The translations under genes were made by a program, and so were the position numbers. This document shows, in pieces, positions 10,905-18,525 of a DNA stretch of 64,000 nt (position 1 is the first letter of the stretch; every line of letters starts with the position of its first letter). The notes under the pieces were generated by a model that saw only the letters and a program-made list of their open reading frames with translations, had not been told where the DNA came from and did not search any database. The DNA is from a bacterium ADurb.Bin243 (GTDB lineage: Bacteria > Muiribacteriota > UBA9980), in the NCBI GenBank assembly GCA_002069765.1, contig MWBZ01000009.1:1-64000 (forward strand), written 5' to 3'.

Positions 10905-12782
10905 TCAGTCTTTTTTTATCTTTATATTGCCTACGTTGGTGCTGACCGTTACTACGGGCGACTCGTCGGTGAATTTTTCGTCGTCGAAGGCGTTGGATGT
11001 GTTGCCGATGGAGCTTTTCGCGACGACTTTCGGCGAAGCCGATTCGGGTATTGTCAGAGTGACGTTGCCAACGTCGCTAGATATCCGATGCGTGGATTTA
11101 TTTTTCAAAGCTTCGAAATTTACTTTGACGTTGCCGATATTGGAATTTATTACCGATTCCCTGTTTATCGACGCTTTGTAGAGTGAAACGTTGCCTACGT
11201 TGGATTCGCATTTTATAACGTCGGATTTGATGACGCTGGTTTTAATGTTTCCGGTGGTGCTTTTGATCGTGCAGTTATTCGATTCGATCTTTTCGGCGTT
11301 TATATTGCCGTTGGTGACTTCTACCGCGAATTCAGACGATTTGACATTATTGGCGGCGAGGTTGCCGCTGGCGCCGGTAAGCGAAAATTTGCCGCTATCG
11401 ATGTCTTCGACGGACACGTTGGTGTTTTTGACTTCTATTTCGGTGGTGGCATTGCGTTTTGAAACCGTCAGATCGTTTTCGCCGCGGATATTCATCCAGT
11501 GCAGCTGGCTGTGCCAGTCTTTTTCTATATTGTCCGCTTCGACGCGGCATGCGATTCTGGACGGGACTCTAATTTTCATTTTCATTTTCGGAAAAGTGTA
11601 GTAGCTCCTGCCGGCATCTTTTGACGAGACCAGAAACGACATTTTGTCGCCGGGCAGCATTTCTATTTTAACGTCCATGTCTTTAGCGTGCTCGCGCGCG
11701 GCGTCTTCATTCGGGCCGTATGCTGTCTTCAATACGTCCACCTGGATCGTATCGCCGCCGTCTTCTGCGCCGGCGATTTCGATGCTTTTATCGAATATAG
11801 GCGCGCCCGTGTCTTTTTCGTTGAATACCATGTTGAGCGATTGGGAGGGCGATTTGAATTCGAAATGCTCGATGGATTCGCCCGAATATCTGGTGTACCT
11901 GTTGAATTGCCCGAATACCATCGATATGCCGATGATCGAAGCGACGATGGCGAATGCGTAAACGTTGCGGGAGCCTATCTTAAGAAAACCTCCGCCGAAA
12001 TGTGCCTGCATTATGAAATTGATTAGAAGGGCCAGAACCGATACGCTCAGAATGAGCCCGAAAAATCCGAGCAGGAAACTCGATGTGGTTCCGAATATAT
12101 ACGTGGTGAAGGGCGCTTTGAAAAATGCGTTGACGCCGATGAGCGTATTGAAAGATACGAGAGACGCCACGGCAAAACCGAACAGCACCGGAATATAAAT
12201 AATGCACATGAATAATAAGAAAAGTCCGCGTACTGATGAAACTATAAGGTCCACTCCGGCGCTTCTTCCGCCGGCTTTAGCCTGCGCTTCATCGGGGATC
12301 AGAAGAGCGAGCAGGATATAAAATAATATGCCGACGCCGCTGAATATGAACAGAAGGCGCATCAAAAGCGATGAAACGCCGAAATATTCGGCGAATCCGC
12401 CGCAAACGCCGAAAAACCACCGGTCTCTGGAAGAGCGGCAGAGCGTTTTCTGGATAGGTATATATTTATACTTTATGGTTATCTTCTCGGTAATTTTTTC
12501 GGCGCGTTCTTCAGATGAGACGCCGAGCTCGGAAACTATCTCGGCCGGATCGCCGAGAGAATATAATGTTTCAAGAACCATCTGCGCATCGACTCGTTGC
12601 GCCCCTGAATATTTCAACTTTTCTTTTATAGCTATTTCAATATGCTCGTTCAGCGATTCGAGCAGTTCGGCGATATCTTCCGCTGGATAATTCTTTCCTT
12701 CTCTTTTAATGCTTTCGTAAAAATTTTCAAGGGCTTTTCGCGCTTCGTTAGTAAACGTGTAATAGTCCATCAGATTTCTCAT
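10905..12782 (-). CDS. DUF1700-PspC-DUF4097 multi-domain envelope protein
   Basis: A 625-residue membrane protein with three recognisable parts. Residues 1-95 are a DUF1700/HAAS-like helical domain (ARKALENFYESIKREGK, LYSLGDPAEIVSELG). Residues 114-165 are a PspC domain (RDRWFFGVCGGFAEYFGVSS, IPDE). About four membrane helices follow or overlap (140-162, 184-209, 230-258, 274-291). Residues 300-625 form a long extracytoplasmic region with repeating short beta strands rich in Asn, Val and Ser (GNVSLYKASINRES, SDVGNVTLTIPESA), as in DUF4097 beta-helix or adhesin-like domains. The start overlaps the PadR stop (TAATG) with AGGAGG upstream, so the two are coupled. Such PadR-linked proteins are inferred to act in envelope-stress sensing. 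Confidence 0.85.
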   Translation of the reverse strand: MRNLMDYYTFTNEARKALENFYESIKREGKNYPAEDIAELLESLNEHIEIAIKEKLKYSGAQRVDAQMVLETLYSLGDPAEIVSELGVSSEERAEKITEKITIKYKYIPIQKTLCRSSRDRWFFGVCGGFAEYFGVSSLLMRLLFIFSGVGILFYILLALLIPDEAQAKAGGRSAGVDLIVSSVRGLFLLFMCIIYIPVLFGFAVASLVSFNTLIGVNAFFKAPFTTYIFGTTSSFLLGFFGLILSVSVLALLINFIMQAHFGGGFLKIGSRNVYAFAIVASIIGISMVFGQFNRYTRYSGESIEHFEFKSPSQSLNMVFNEKDTGAPIFDKSIEIAGAEDGGDTIQVDVLKTAYGPNEDAAREHAKDMDVKIEMLPGDKMSFLVSSKDAGRSYYTFPKMKMKIRVPSRIACRVEADNIEKDWHSQLHWMNIRGENDLTVSKRNATTEIEVKNTNVSVEDIDSGKFSLTGASGNLAANNVKSSEFAVEVTNGNINAEKIESNNCTIKSTTGNIKTSVIKSDVIKCESNVGNVSLYKASINRESVINSNIGNVKVNFEALKNKSTHRISSDVGNVTLTIPESASPKVVAKSSIGNTSNAFDDEKFTDESPVVTVSTNVGNIKIKKD

Positions 12783-13126
12783 TATCTGCCTCCTATGATT
12801 TTACGCAAACCTGAATCGATCTTGCGCCATTCTTCTAAAAGTTCGTCCATTAAATCCCGCCCTTTATCGCTGATCGTGTAATATTTGCGGGGCGGGCCTT
12901 TGTCGGATTCCTCCCATTTATAAACGATAAGGCCTTCGTTTTTAAGCCTGGTCAGAAGCGGGTAAATAGTTCCTTCGGAAGTCGCGAGCGAGCCGTCTTT
13001 TAAAACTTCTATAATATCGTAACCGTAGCGTTCGCTGTCCGAAATTATCTTGAGCACGGCCAGTTCCAAAACGCCTTTTCTAAGCTCTTTTATCTTGTTT
13101 TTAACCAGACTTTCGTTATCGCTCAT
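12782..13126 (-). CDS. PadR-family transcriptional regulator
   Basis: A 114-residue regulator. The winged helix spans about residues 15-85 with the PadR signature SERYGYDIIEVL and EGTIYPLLTRLKNEGLI, then the wing GPPRKYYTISDKGRDLM and a short C-terminal dimerisation helix, as in PadR subfamily 2. ATG 13126 was preferred over GTG 13138 because GAGGTG lies about 9 nt upstream. It is first in a two-gene operon with the DUF1700-PspC-DUF4097 gene, a common pairing. Autoregulation is likely from the palindromes over its own promoter (13150-13183). Confidence 0.93.
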   Translation of the reverse strand: MSDNESLVKNKIKELRKGVLELAVLKIISDSERYGYDIIEVLKDGSLATSEGTIYPLLTRLKNEGLIVYKWEESDKGPPRKYYTISDKGRDLMDELLEEWRKIDSGLRKIIGGR

Positions 13127-13149
13127 GTTACTATGCACCTCAAAGTTGT

Positions 13150-13194
13150 ATGTACTCTATGGTACATTGTAGCACATAGTACCTTAGATGTCAA
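13150..13194 (-). promoter_or_regulatory. padR promoter with overlapping operator palindromes
   Basis: On the minus strand, TTGACA (13194-13189), a 17-nt spacer and TACAAT (13171-13166). Two overlapping inverted repeats cover it: ATGTAC-N6-GTACAT (13150-13167) and GGTAC-N13-GTACC (13161-13183). ATGT...ACAT half-sites are known for PadR operators. Repressor bound here would block the -10 and spacer. Confidence 0.75.
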
Positions 13195-13312
13195 GTTTAT
13201 ATGAAAAAATTATGATTTTAAATTTAATCCCGTTTTGAAAGGTTTAGCAGAGGCGAATGCGGGTTTAAAGCAAAAAAAGAAAAGTTTAGAAAGTTAAAGA
13301 AAGTTAAAAAAA

Positions 13313-13840
13313 TTAAAGAGTATTTTCGGGCGGTATTGATTTTTCCGGCCCCTTATACCTGTTGAGCGCCGGCGCCAATCTTAAAAAAAGATATTCACCG
13401 AGCAGAATTCCGGGGACGGCCGTAAAAAATTGAATTGAAATCACTACGTGAACGGCCAGAAGCGCCGCATTGTTCAGGCCTGTCTTTTCGGCGATAAAAA
13501 CGCCGGGAACGGCTATGGCCAGCGCTTTGATAATAGCCGGAACCGCCGCCCTGACGGCCGCTTTTCTGTCTTTTATAATATGATAGCACAGCGCCATTAA
13601 GATATTTCCAATCGCTATAAAAGGGGCTATAGGAATAAGCGGAGGCGGAAGGTGCCCCGTAAAAAATGAGAGCAGCGGCGTAAAGGCGGCCAGCATAAAA
13701 ACATGCCTCAGGCCGCATGAATGATAAAGAAATATATATATCGCGTTTACTATAATTCCCGTCACCGGCTTTGGAAGGCCTATGACCTGAAGCGCCAGAT
13801 TTATCGCAAGAAAAATAGCGGTGATGATAGTTTTAAACAT
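13313..13840 (-). CDS. Integral membrane protein, ECF-transporter S-component-like
   Basis: A 175-residue, very hydrophobic protein with five to six membrane helices and a proline-rich re-entrant stretch (GHLPPPLIPIAPFIAIGN) that is characteristic of substrate-binding (S) components of energy-coupling-factor vitamin transporters. Size and topology fit. The start ATG follows the stop of the flavoprotein gene by a single base with no ribosome site, so translation is presumably coupled. No ATPase or T-component is adjacent; it might share the cbiQ/cbiO-like module at 30392-32003 or one elsewhere. The substrate is unknown, though coupling to an FMN-binding protein could hint at a flavin or B6-type vitamin (weak inference). 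Confidence 0.55.
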   Translation of the reverse strand: MFKTIITAIFLAINLALQVIGLPKPVTGIIVNAIYIFLYHSCGLRHVFMLAAFTPLLSFFTGHLPPPLIPIAPFIAIGNILMALCYHIIKDRKAAVRAAVPAIIKALAIAVPGVFIAEKTGLNNAALLAVHVVISIQFFTAVPGILLGEYLFLRLAPALNRYKGPEKSIPPENTL

Positions 13841-13841
13841 A

Positions 13842-14327
13842 TTAATCTATATGCTTTTTACCTATTATAGATTCCATATCGAACCTCAATATCGTAACTG
13901 AATCGTAAGATTTATCGCTTTTTATATTTCTTTCGAATATAGGCTTCGGATCTTTCTCGAGATGATTGAGTAAAATCTGCAATCCGTGCTTTTTTTCGTC
14001 GAGCCCGTTTACTATATGCATTTTACCTCGTATTACCAGAGATTCATAGTCATGATCGCATTTCGTTTCGAGGTAGCCGTTGTCTTTTATAATAGTTCCG
14101 CAGGCGTTTTGATTTCGTTGGATGAAATCTATTTTGTCGCCCTTGTTCGCGCAATGAAAATAGAGGCAGGAACGCTCGCGGTCATAGCCATAGCTCATCG
14201 TGACGACGTAAGGCACCTTATCGTCGCACAGGGCAATGGTTATATAGGTTCCACGCGCGATAAGCGCCTTCTTTTCGTCTTCTCCGATAATTTCATTCCG
14301 CTTTCTTTTAGGATGATACTGTTCCAT
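13842..14327 (-). CDS. PNPOx-fold flavin-binding protein (NimA-like)
   Basis: A 161-residue split-barrel protein of the pyridoxamine-5'-phosphate-oxidase-like group. Typical features are the N-terminal helix ending in a strand (ARGTYITIALCDDKVPYVVTM), then SYGYDRERSCLYFHCANKGDKIDFI, in which small family members contact FMN, and CGTIIKDNGYLETKCDHDYESL. It probably binds FMN or a related cofactor and acts as a small reductase; no substrate can be assigned. ATG 14327 has GGAGG 6 nt upstream; a start at 14342 would lack this spacing. It is co-transcribed with the ECF-like membrane gene. Confidence 0.8.
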   Translation of the reverse strand: MEQYHPKRKRNEIIGEDEKKALIARGTYITIALCDDKVPYVVTMSYGYDRERSCLYFHCANKGDKIDFIQRNQNACGTIIKDNGYLETKCDHDYESLVIRGKMHIVNGLDEKKHGLQILLNHLEKDPKPIFERNIKSDKSYDSVTILRFDMESIIGKKHID

Positions 14328-14427
14328 CGATTGCCTCCACATATAAAAAATTGATACTCCTATTTTTCACAACCCTTATCCCGGCTGTATAAATACATTA
14401 AAACCCTTTATCAGTCAGCAATAACCG

Positions 14428-15081
14428 TTACGCGAACAGCGACCGGTCTATTTCGTTGAAATCGGTTATGATTTCATGGTTCCAGGCGGCGTAATCCTCG
14501 CCGTTGGAATTGACGATGAATATCTTTGCTATGCCTGTCTTTTCAGCCGCGATAATGCCGGACGCCGAATCTTCGAATACGGCGAGCCCGTCCGGCGGAA
14601 TGCCGAGCTTTTTAGACGCCTCTATGAATAAGTCCGGATGCGGCTTTCCTCTTAATATGCCGTTGTTATAGACGATATTTTCGCGGTCGAACAGTTCGTG
14701 AAGCTTTAGTTGCGAGAAATAAAAATCGACGTTCTCGACGCCGGACGAAGTGGCAATGGTGTATTTAACTCCGCGCGAGCGAAGATATTTAATAAAATCG
14801 GCCGCGCCCGGCGCCAGCGGAAGATTTCTTTCGCGGCTGATGTTCTGGTAAGTGGTTTCCTTTTCCATGGTATATTCGTAAATTTCGGCCGCGCTCAATT
14901 CGCGCTCGAATATGCCTCTGAATATATCGTTATTGGTCTTGCCGTGGATCTTTTCTTTCTTTTCGCCCGCGGTAAGCGATATGCCGTGTTTTTCGAGAAA
15001 AATGTCGAACGCCAGATCGTGCAGCGGCGTATCCCAGTAAAGCGTTCCGTTGAAATCGAATATTACCCCCCTGTATTTCAT
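14428..15081 (-). CDS. HAD-superfamily hydrolase (beta-phosphoglucomutase-like)
   Basis: A 217-residue HAD phosphatase or mutase with an alpha-helical C1 cap. Motif I is FDFNGT (Asp9, Asn11), motif II TIATSSG, motif III Lys in RGKPHPD and motif IV FEDSASGI. The cap and overall layout match beta-phosphoglucomutase and phosphatase relatives. In most members the second residue of motif I is an aspartate serving as general acid/base; here it is asparagine, which may alter or reduce turnover. The start has AGAGGT about 7 nt upstream. It is probably a single gene, divergent from the TetR gene. Confidence 0.88.
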   Translation of the reverse strand: MKYRGVIFDFNGTLYWDTPLHDLAFDIFLEKHGISLTAGEKKEKIHGKTNNDIFRGIFERELSAAEIYEYTMEKETTYQNISRERNLPLAPGAADFIKYLRSRGVKYTIATSSGVENVDFYFSQLKLHELFDRENIVYNNGILRGKPHPDLFIEASKKLGIPPDGLAVFEDSASGIIAAEKTGIAKIFIVNSNGEDYAAWNHEIITDFNEIDRSLFA

Positions 15082-15238
15082 CCAGCATACCTCTTTTTTC
15101 GTTTAATCGAGATTTTTTTTATTAATTGCTAAAAGGTCTTGTGGCGTTGTAATATAAATGTTATTAACAATCGCTTTTCCAATAATAACATAAATTTAAA
15201 TAGATGTAAAATTTTTATTTTAAATTTTATTCGGGATG

Positions 15239-15267
15239 TTGACTAAAATTCTAATTTTTGATATATT
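15239..15267 (+). promoter_or_regulatory. Promoter of the TetR gene
   Basis: TTGACT (15239-15244), a 17-nt spacer and TATATT (15262-15267). It lies about 95 nt upstream of the TetR start and is followed directly by a palindrome at 15289-15308. Confidence 0.65.
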
Positions 15268-15288
15268 ATGCAAGGTTTAATTTTATAT

Positions 15289-15308
15289 TAAGTATAAGAT
15301 TATACTTA
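15289..15308. promoter_or_regulatory. Perfect palindrome, likely TetR-family operator
   Basis: Arms TAAGTATAA and TTATACTTA flank a 2-base centre (GA), giving an exact 9-2-9 palindrome. It begins about 22 bp after the -10 hexamer, in the initially transcribed region, where a repressor would block transcription. Size and symmetry fit TetR-family operators, and the only regulator gene nearby is the TetR gene 52 bp downstream. Confidence 0.65.
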
Positions 15309-15359
15309 GTATATTTATTTTTTAAAAATACGAAATGAAAGCGTTTGTGAGGCGGCTTT

Positions 15360-15971
15360 ATGAAGAAAAACGAAACCCCGGTTTCCAGAAGCGAAAGGAA
15401 AAAGGCCGAGCTTCGAAGAAGGGTAATTGAAACGGCGGTCGGCATGTTCAACGAAAAATCGTTTCACGGCGTTACCATGGAGGAGATCGCCGATGCGGTC
15501 GATATCGCCAAAGGCACCCTTTACAATCATTTTCCGTCTAAGGAAGAGATAGTGGCCGAATTCATAAAATCGTCGTTCACGAGCAAACATTATGAAAGAA
15601 TAATGCGGTTCAGGGAATTAGAGGGCACCAGGGCGAGGGCGGCTCACATATTCGGCGAGCTTATGCAGGGCGTGATGAGGCAAAAAGATCTTTTTGAAAT
15701 TTTTATAGCCTATAGAGTTAAAAATATAATATCTTTCAATAAACAGGAAGGCTCGGAAAGCGGAATAGGCCTCCTGGCTGAAGAAGTAGTAAAGCTCGGC
15801 AAAAAAGACGGCGATATCTGCGGAAATATAGAGGACGGATTCGTCAAAGACCTTTTCGAGTTCACTTTTATCGAAATAGCGAAAGCGTTTTACAATTCGG
15901 GCAGAAAGTTCCGTTTGAACGAAACTGTAAACAAATATGCCGGCGTATTCGCGCGCGGCATAGAAGCGTAA
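15360..15971 (+). CDS. TetR-family transcriptional regulator
   Basis: A 203-residue regulator with an N-terminal TetR helix-turn-helix (about residues 15-62; VTMEEIADAVDIAKGTLYNH, then FPSKEEI) and a helical ligand-binding C-terminal domain. The likely operator is the palindrome at 15289-15308, so autorepression is inferred. The genes that follow on the same strand within 65 nt (beta-barrel-like, anchored and secreted proteins, 16036-19437) are probably in the same transcription unit or regulon, pointing to control of envelope components. A ribosome site is not obvious (GAGGCGG about 7 nt upstream is reasonable). Confidence 0.92.
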   Translation: MKKNETPVSRSERKKAELRRRVIETAVGMFNEKSFHGVTMEEIADAVDIAKGTLYNHFPSKEEIVAEFIKSSFTSKHYERIMRFRELEGTRARAAHIFGELMQGVMRQKDLFEIFIAYRVKNIISFNKQEGSESGIGLLAEEVVKLGKKDGDICGNIEDGFVKDLFEFTFIEIAKAFYNSGRKFRLNETVNKYAGVFARGIEA

Positions 15972-16035
15972 ATTATTTAAAAATTCATATAAATCGCAGA
16001 AGCGATTGAAAATAAACGGGGGTAAAATTTTTATT

Positions 16036-16806
16036 ATGAATCATTGTGTAAACCGTTTTATCAGAATAGTTATACTAATGGCGGCGTTTTTTTTATTTAC
16101 GGTAAAAGCTTATGCGATTCCTACAGTTTTTAGCAACGTGCCGTCAACGGATATTACCGGCGACAATACTCTCGTATTAATGCTGAATTATTATAAGTAC
16201 GCTAATAAAACTCCGCAGGCCGCCGACATGGCTTCGATGCTGTACGGCGTCGAGTACGGTTACAAGAAGCTGGAGCTCGGCGGCGATTTTATCGCGAGCC
16301 GCTCTTTCGTTGACAACGGCAATTATCCGGGGCGCTCTAATTTTAATTTTAAATGGAGAATCCTCACCCAGGGGTCCGATGAAATTTCAATGGCGGTCGG
16401 CGCGATGTATTTAGGGTCCGAAAAATATGCCGGCGGCCAATATTACTATCCGTCGCCTTACGTCGTTTTTTCGAAAGCTTTCAACAATGTCAGGCTTCAT
16501 CTCGGCTATCAAAATAATATTCTCGGATTTAAAAGCGCCGATCTGGATAATAAAAACAGCCGCGGCTTAATCGCGGCCATAGATGGAGTGGTCTGGAAAC
16601 ATCCCGTGCGTCCCGTTTCTTTGATGATAGATTATGTGGGCGGCCCTCTGGCTACTTACGGCATAGGAATTTCCCAGCCGGTCAACTCGAAAGTTTCCTG
16701 GTTTTATTGCCATTACAAACCGGTTCACGATCCTATGCCGCTTTCTCAGTCTGAATCGCCGAAGCAGCACTGGCTGGGCCTGACATATTCCGTTAAGTTG
16801 AAATAA
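16036..16806 (+). CDS. Secreted beta-barrel-like outer-membrane protein
   Basis: About 256 residues. The ATG at 16036 starts a clear signal peptide (basic start, hydrophobic run IVILMAAFFLFTV, cleavage at AYA). The mature part has alternating hydrophobic strands and Tyr/Gly-rich turns (YGVEYGYKKLELGGDFI, FNFKWRIL, VRLHLGYQNNILGF) and ends with WLGLTYSVKLK, as expected for a small outer-membrane barrel. A TTG 10 codons upstream in frame is less likely. I do not recognise the family. It is followed by an anchored protein, a kinase-fold protein and a secreted helical protein. Confidence 0.6.
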   Translation: MNHCVNRFIRIVILMAAFFLFTVKAYAIPTVFSNVPSTDITGDNTLVLMLNYYKYANKTPQAADMASMLYGVEYGYKKLELGGDFIASRSFVDNGNYPGRSNFNFKWRILTQGSDEISMAVGAMYLGSEKYAGGQYYYPSPYVVFSKAFNNVRLHLGYQNNILGFKSADLDNKNSRGLIAAIDGVVWKHPVRPVSLMIDYVGGPLATYGIGISQPVNSKVSWFYCHYKPVHDPMPLSQSESPKQHWLGLTYSVKLK

Positions 16807-16842
16807 TTTCTTTAATAAAGTAATGAAAGGCTGGCTGAATCA

Positions 16843-17400
16843 ATGGACGGGCAAAAATTTTTTAAGATCGTTTTAATAATAATAGCCATGATAGTCGGAA
16901 AGCTGTTCTCGCAATATTTTATCACCGGAACGCATTACAAAACCTTTAAATCGGAAGACGGCGGTTACCGCGTCACTATACCCACGATGAATAAATCTGA
17001 GGTAAAAACCCTCAATACGCCGGCCGGGCCTATTAACGTATTTTTTCAACTTGCGCGCGACAAAAATCTGGGCATCGAATTCGGCGTTTCTTATTTCAAG
17101 CTGCCCGAAGTCCTGAGAAGCCGCATGCAAACGGACGGCCCGGATTTATTTTTCGACAACACCATAAACGGCATGGTACAGGATAGCTCCGGAAAGATCG
17201 TCAACAGGCAAAATGTACAATTTAAAAGTTACCCCGGCAGGGAATGCGAGATCAGGACTTCGGACGATAAGTGCATTAAAGTAAAACTGTTCATAGTAAA
17301 GGGCACGGCCTACCAGATGATCGTCAACTGTTTTCCCGAAGACCGTAACCACAAAAAGGTGCGCGAGTTTTTCAATTCATTCGAATTAACTAATATATAA
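16843..17400 (+). CDS. Hypothetical signal-anchored protein
   Basis: A 185-residue protein with one N-terminal membrane segment (about residues 7-24; FKIVLIIIAMIVGKLF) and an exported domain. The latter begins YKTFKSEDGGYRVTIPTMN and keeps a PsbP/DUF1795-like alternation of strands that bind small ligands or membranes in other proteins, but I cannot assign a family. Two cysteines in the later part (ECEIRTSDDKCIK) could form a disulfide outside the cytoplasm. It lies 36 nt after the barrel-like gene and 12 nt before the kinase-fold gene, so all are probably in one operon. Confidence 0.6.
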   Translation: MDGQKFFKIVLIIIAMIVGKLFSQYFITGTHYKTFKSEDGGYRVTIPTMNKSEVKTLNTPAGPINVFFQLARDKNLGIEFGVSYFKLPEVLRSRMQTDGPDLFFDNTINGMVQDSSGKIVNRQNVQFKSYPGRECEIRTSDDKCIKVKLFIVKGTAYQMIVNCFPEDRNHKKVREFFNSFELTNI

Positions 17401-17412
17401 AAAAGGATTATT

Positions 17413-18513
17413 ATGGGTCATGCCGATCTCAGAAGAAATAAGCAGCTCGAATTTTTAGCCTCCGGAAACGATATAGAAGCCGGCGACGCTTCACTGCTCC
17501 CGATAAGCCTGCCGGAGCTTCTTGAAGTGAACGAATGTTCACCGTGCGTCGAAAAGCGTATCGGCAGCGGATTGACGGCCGATGTTTTCATGCTGGCCGC
17601 CGGCGGCCGCCGCTGGAACCTTAAAAAGAAGCGCGCCGAAATACTGGTTAAAAACGCCGACGGCCAGACTTCGTTTTTAAACGAAGTCCAGCGCAGGCGC
17701 GATTTTGAAATGCTTAAAAAGAAAAACGCCTCGGCTTACGGAGGCGTCGTCGATACCGCGTATGCGAGCCTTAAACACGGCATAATAGTTTCGCCGTGGA
17801 TCGAAGGCGCGCCCGTTAAAATATATACGCCGGAGATAATTTCGGATCTTTTTAACACGCTTTTTCACATAGAAACAGCCGGGCTTTTCGAATACGACCT
17901 CTGCCCGGGAAATATCCTCGTGCAAAAAGACCGGACAGTGAAGCTTTTTGATTTCGGCTATATGTATCCTTTTTCGCCGCTTAGCGAATATAACGCCGAC
18001 GGAATGGAACTGCCGCTCTTCCATCCCGTCGAAAGATTCGAAACGCGCAGCTTTATGCAATATCTTATGGATATCGAAGACGAAAAAGACCGCGCGGCGG
18101 CGCTCGAAGAATACCGTATGGAAAAGGAGCTGGCTTTAGAATATTATCGCAGAAGTTTAAGCTGGTTGAGGTCTAACGGCGCCGATCAGGCCATAATAAA
18201 TTGGAAGTCAGACATTGTCGAATTGTGGGGAAAAGGGCTGAAAAACACCGCCGAGCTTGAAAATTTATATGCGCTGGAATCGCTGCGGTCGTATATCCTG
18301 GATATACACGACGATGTGGGCGGCCGCAGTTGCACGGCTGAAACGCTCAAAAAAGCCGACAGGGTCATATCCGCGTTCGAATCGGGCGGCGCGGTATTGT
18401 CGAGCGTTCCGGCGCTTTCGTGGGGCGATGAAAACTCCGGCCGCGCCGAACTCATTCATAAATACCGCCGCTTAAGGGAAAAAGCCGTTGAATATCAAAT
18501 ATCGGGCCGATAA
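17413..18513 (+). CDS. Kinase-fold protein (protein kinase/aminoglycoside phosphotransferase-like)
   Basis: A 366-residue protein with a complete kinase-type catalytic core. The glycine-rich loop is RIGSGLTADVF (49-59) and lysines at 71-73 are candidates for the ATP-binding lysine. Glu91 lies in the helix C position (LNEVQRRRDF). The catalytic loop is EYDLCPGNILV (Asp162, Asn167) and the metal motif is FDFG (Asp180). It resembles lipopolysaccharide- or RIO/APH-type small kinases more than Ser/Thr kinases with long activation loops. A helical C-terminal region follows (about 190-366). No signal or membrane segment is seen. The start has AAAGGA upstream. Substrate unknown; its neighbours are envelope proteins. 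Confidence 0.65.
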   Translation: MGHADLRRNKQLEFLASGNDIEAGDASLLPISLPELLEVNECSPCVEKRIGSGLTADVFMLAAGGRRWNLKKKRAEILVKNADGQTSFLNEVQRRRDFEMLKKKNASAYGGVVDTAYASLKHGIIVSPWIEGAPVKIYTPEIISDLFNTLFHIETAGLFEYDLCPGNILVQKDRTVKLFDFGYMYPFSPLSEYNADGMELPLFHPVERFETRSFMQYLMDIEDEKDRAAALEEYRMEKELALEYYRRSLSWLRSNGADQAIINWKSDIVELWGKGLKNTAELENLYALESLRSYILDIHDDVGGRSCTAETLKKADRVISAFESGGAVLSSVPALSWGDENSGRAELIHKYRRLREKAVEYQISGR

Positions 18514-18525
18514 AAAGGAGAATAA

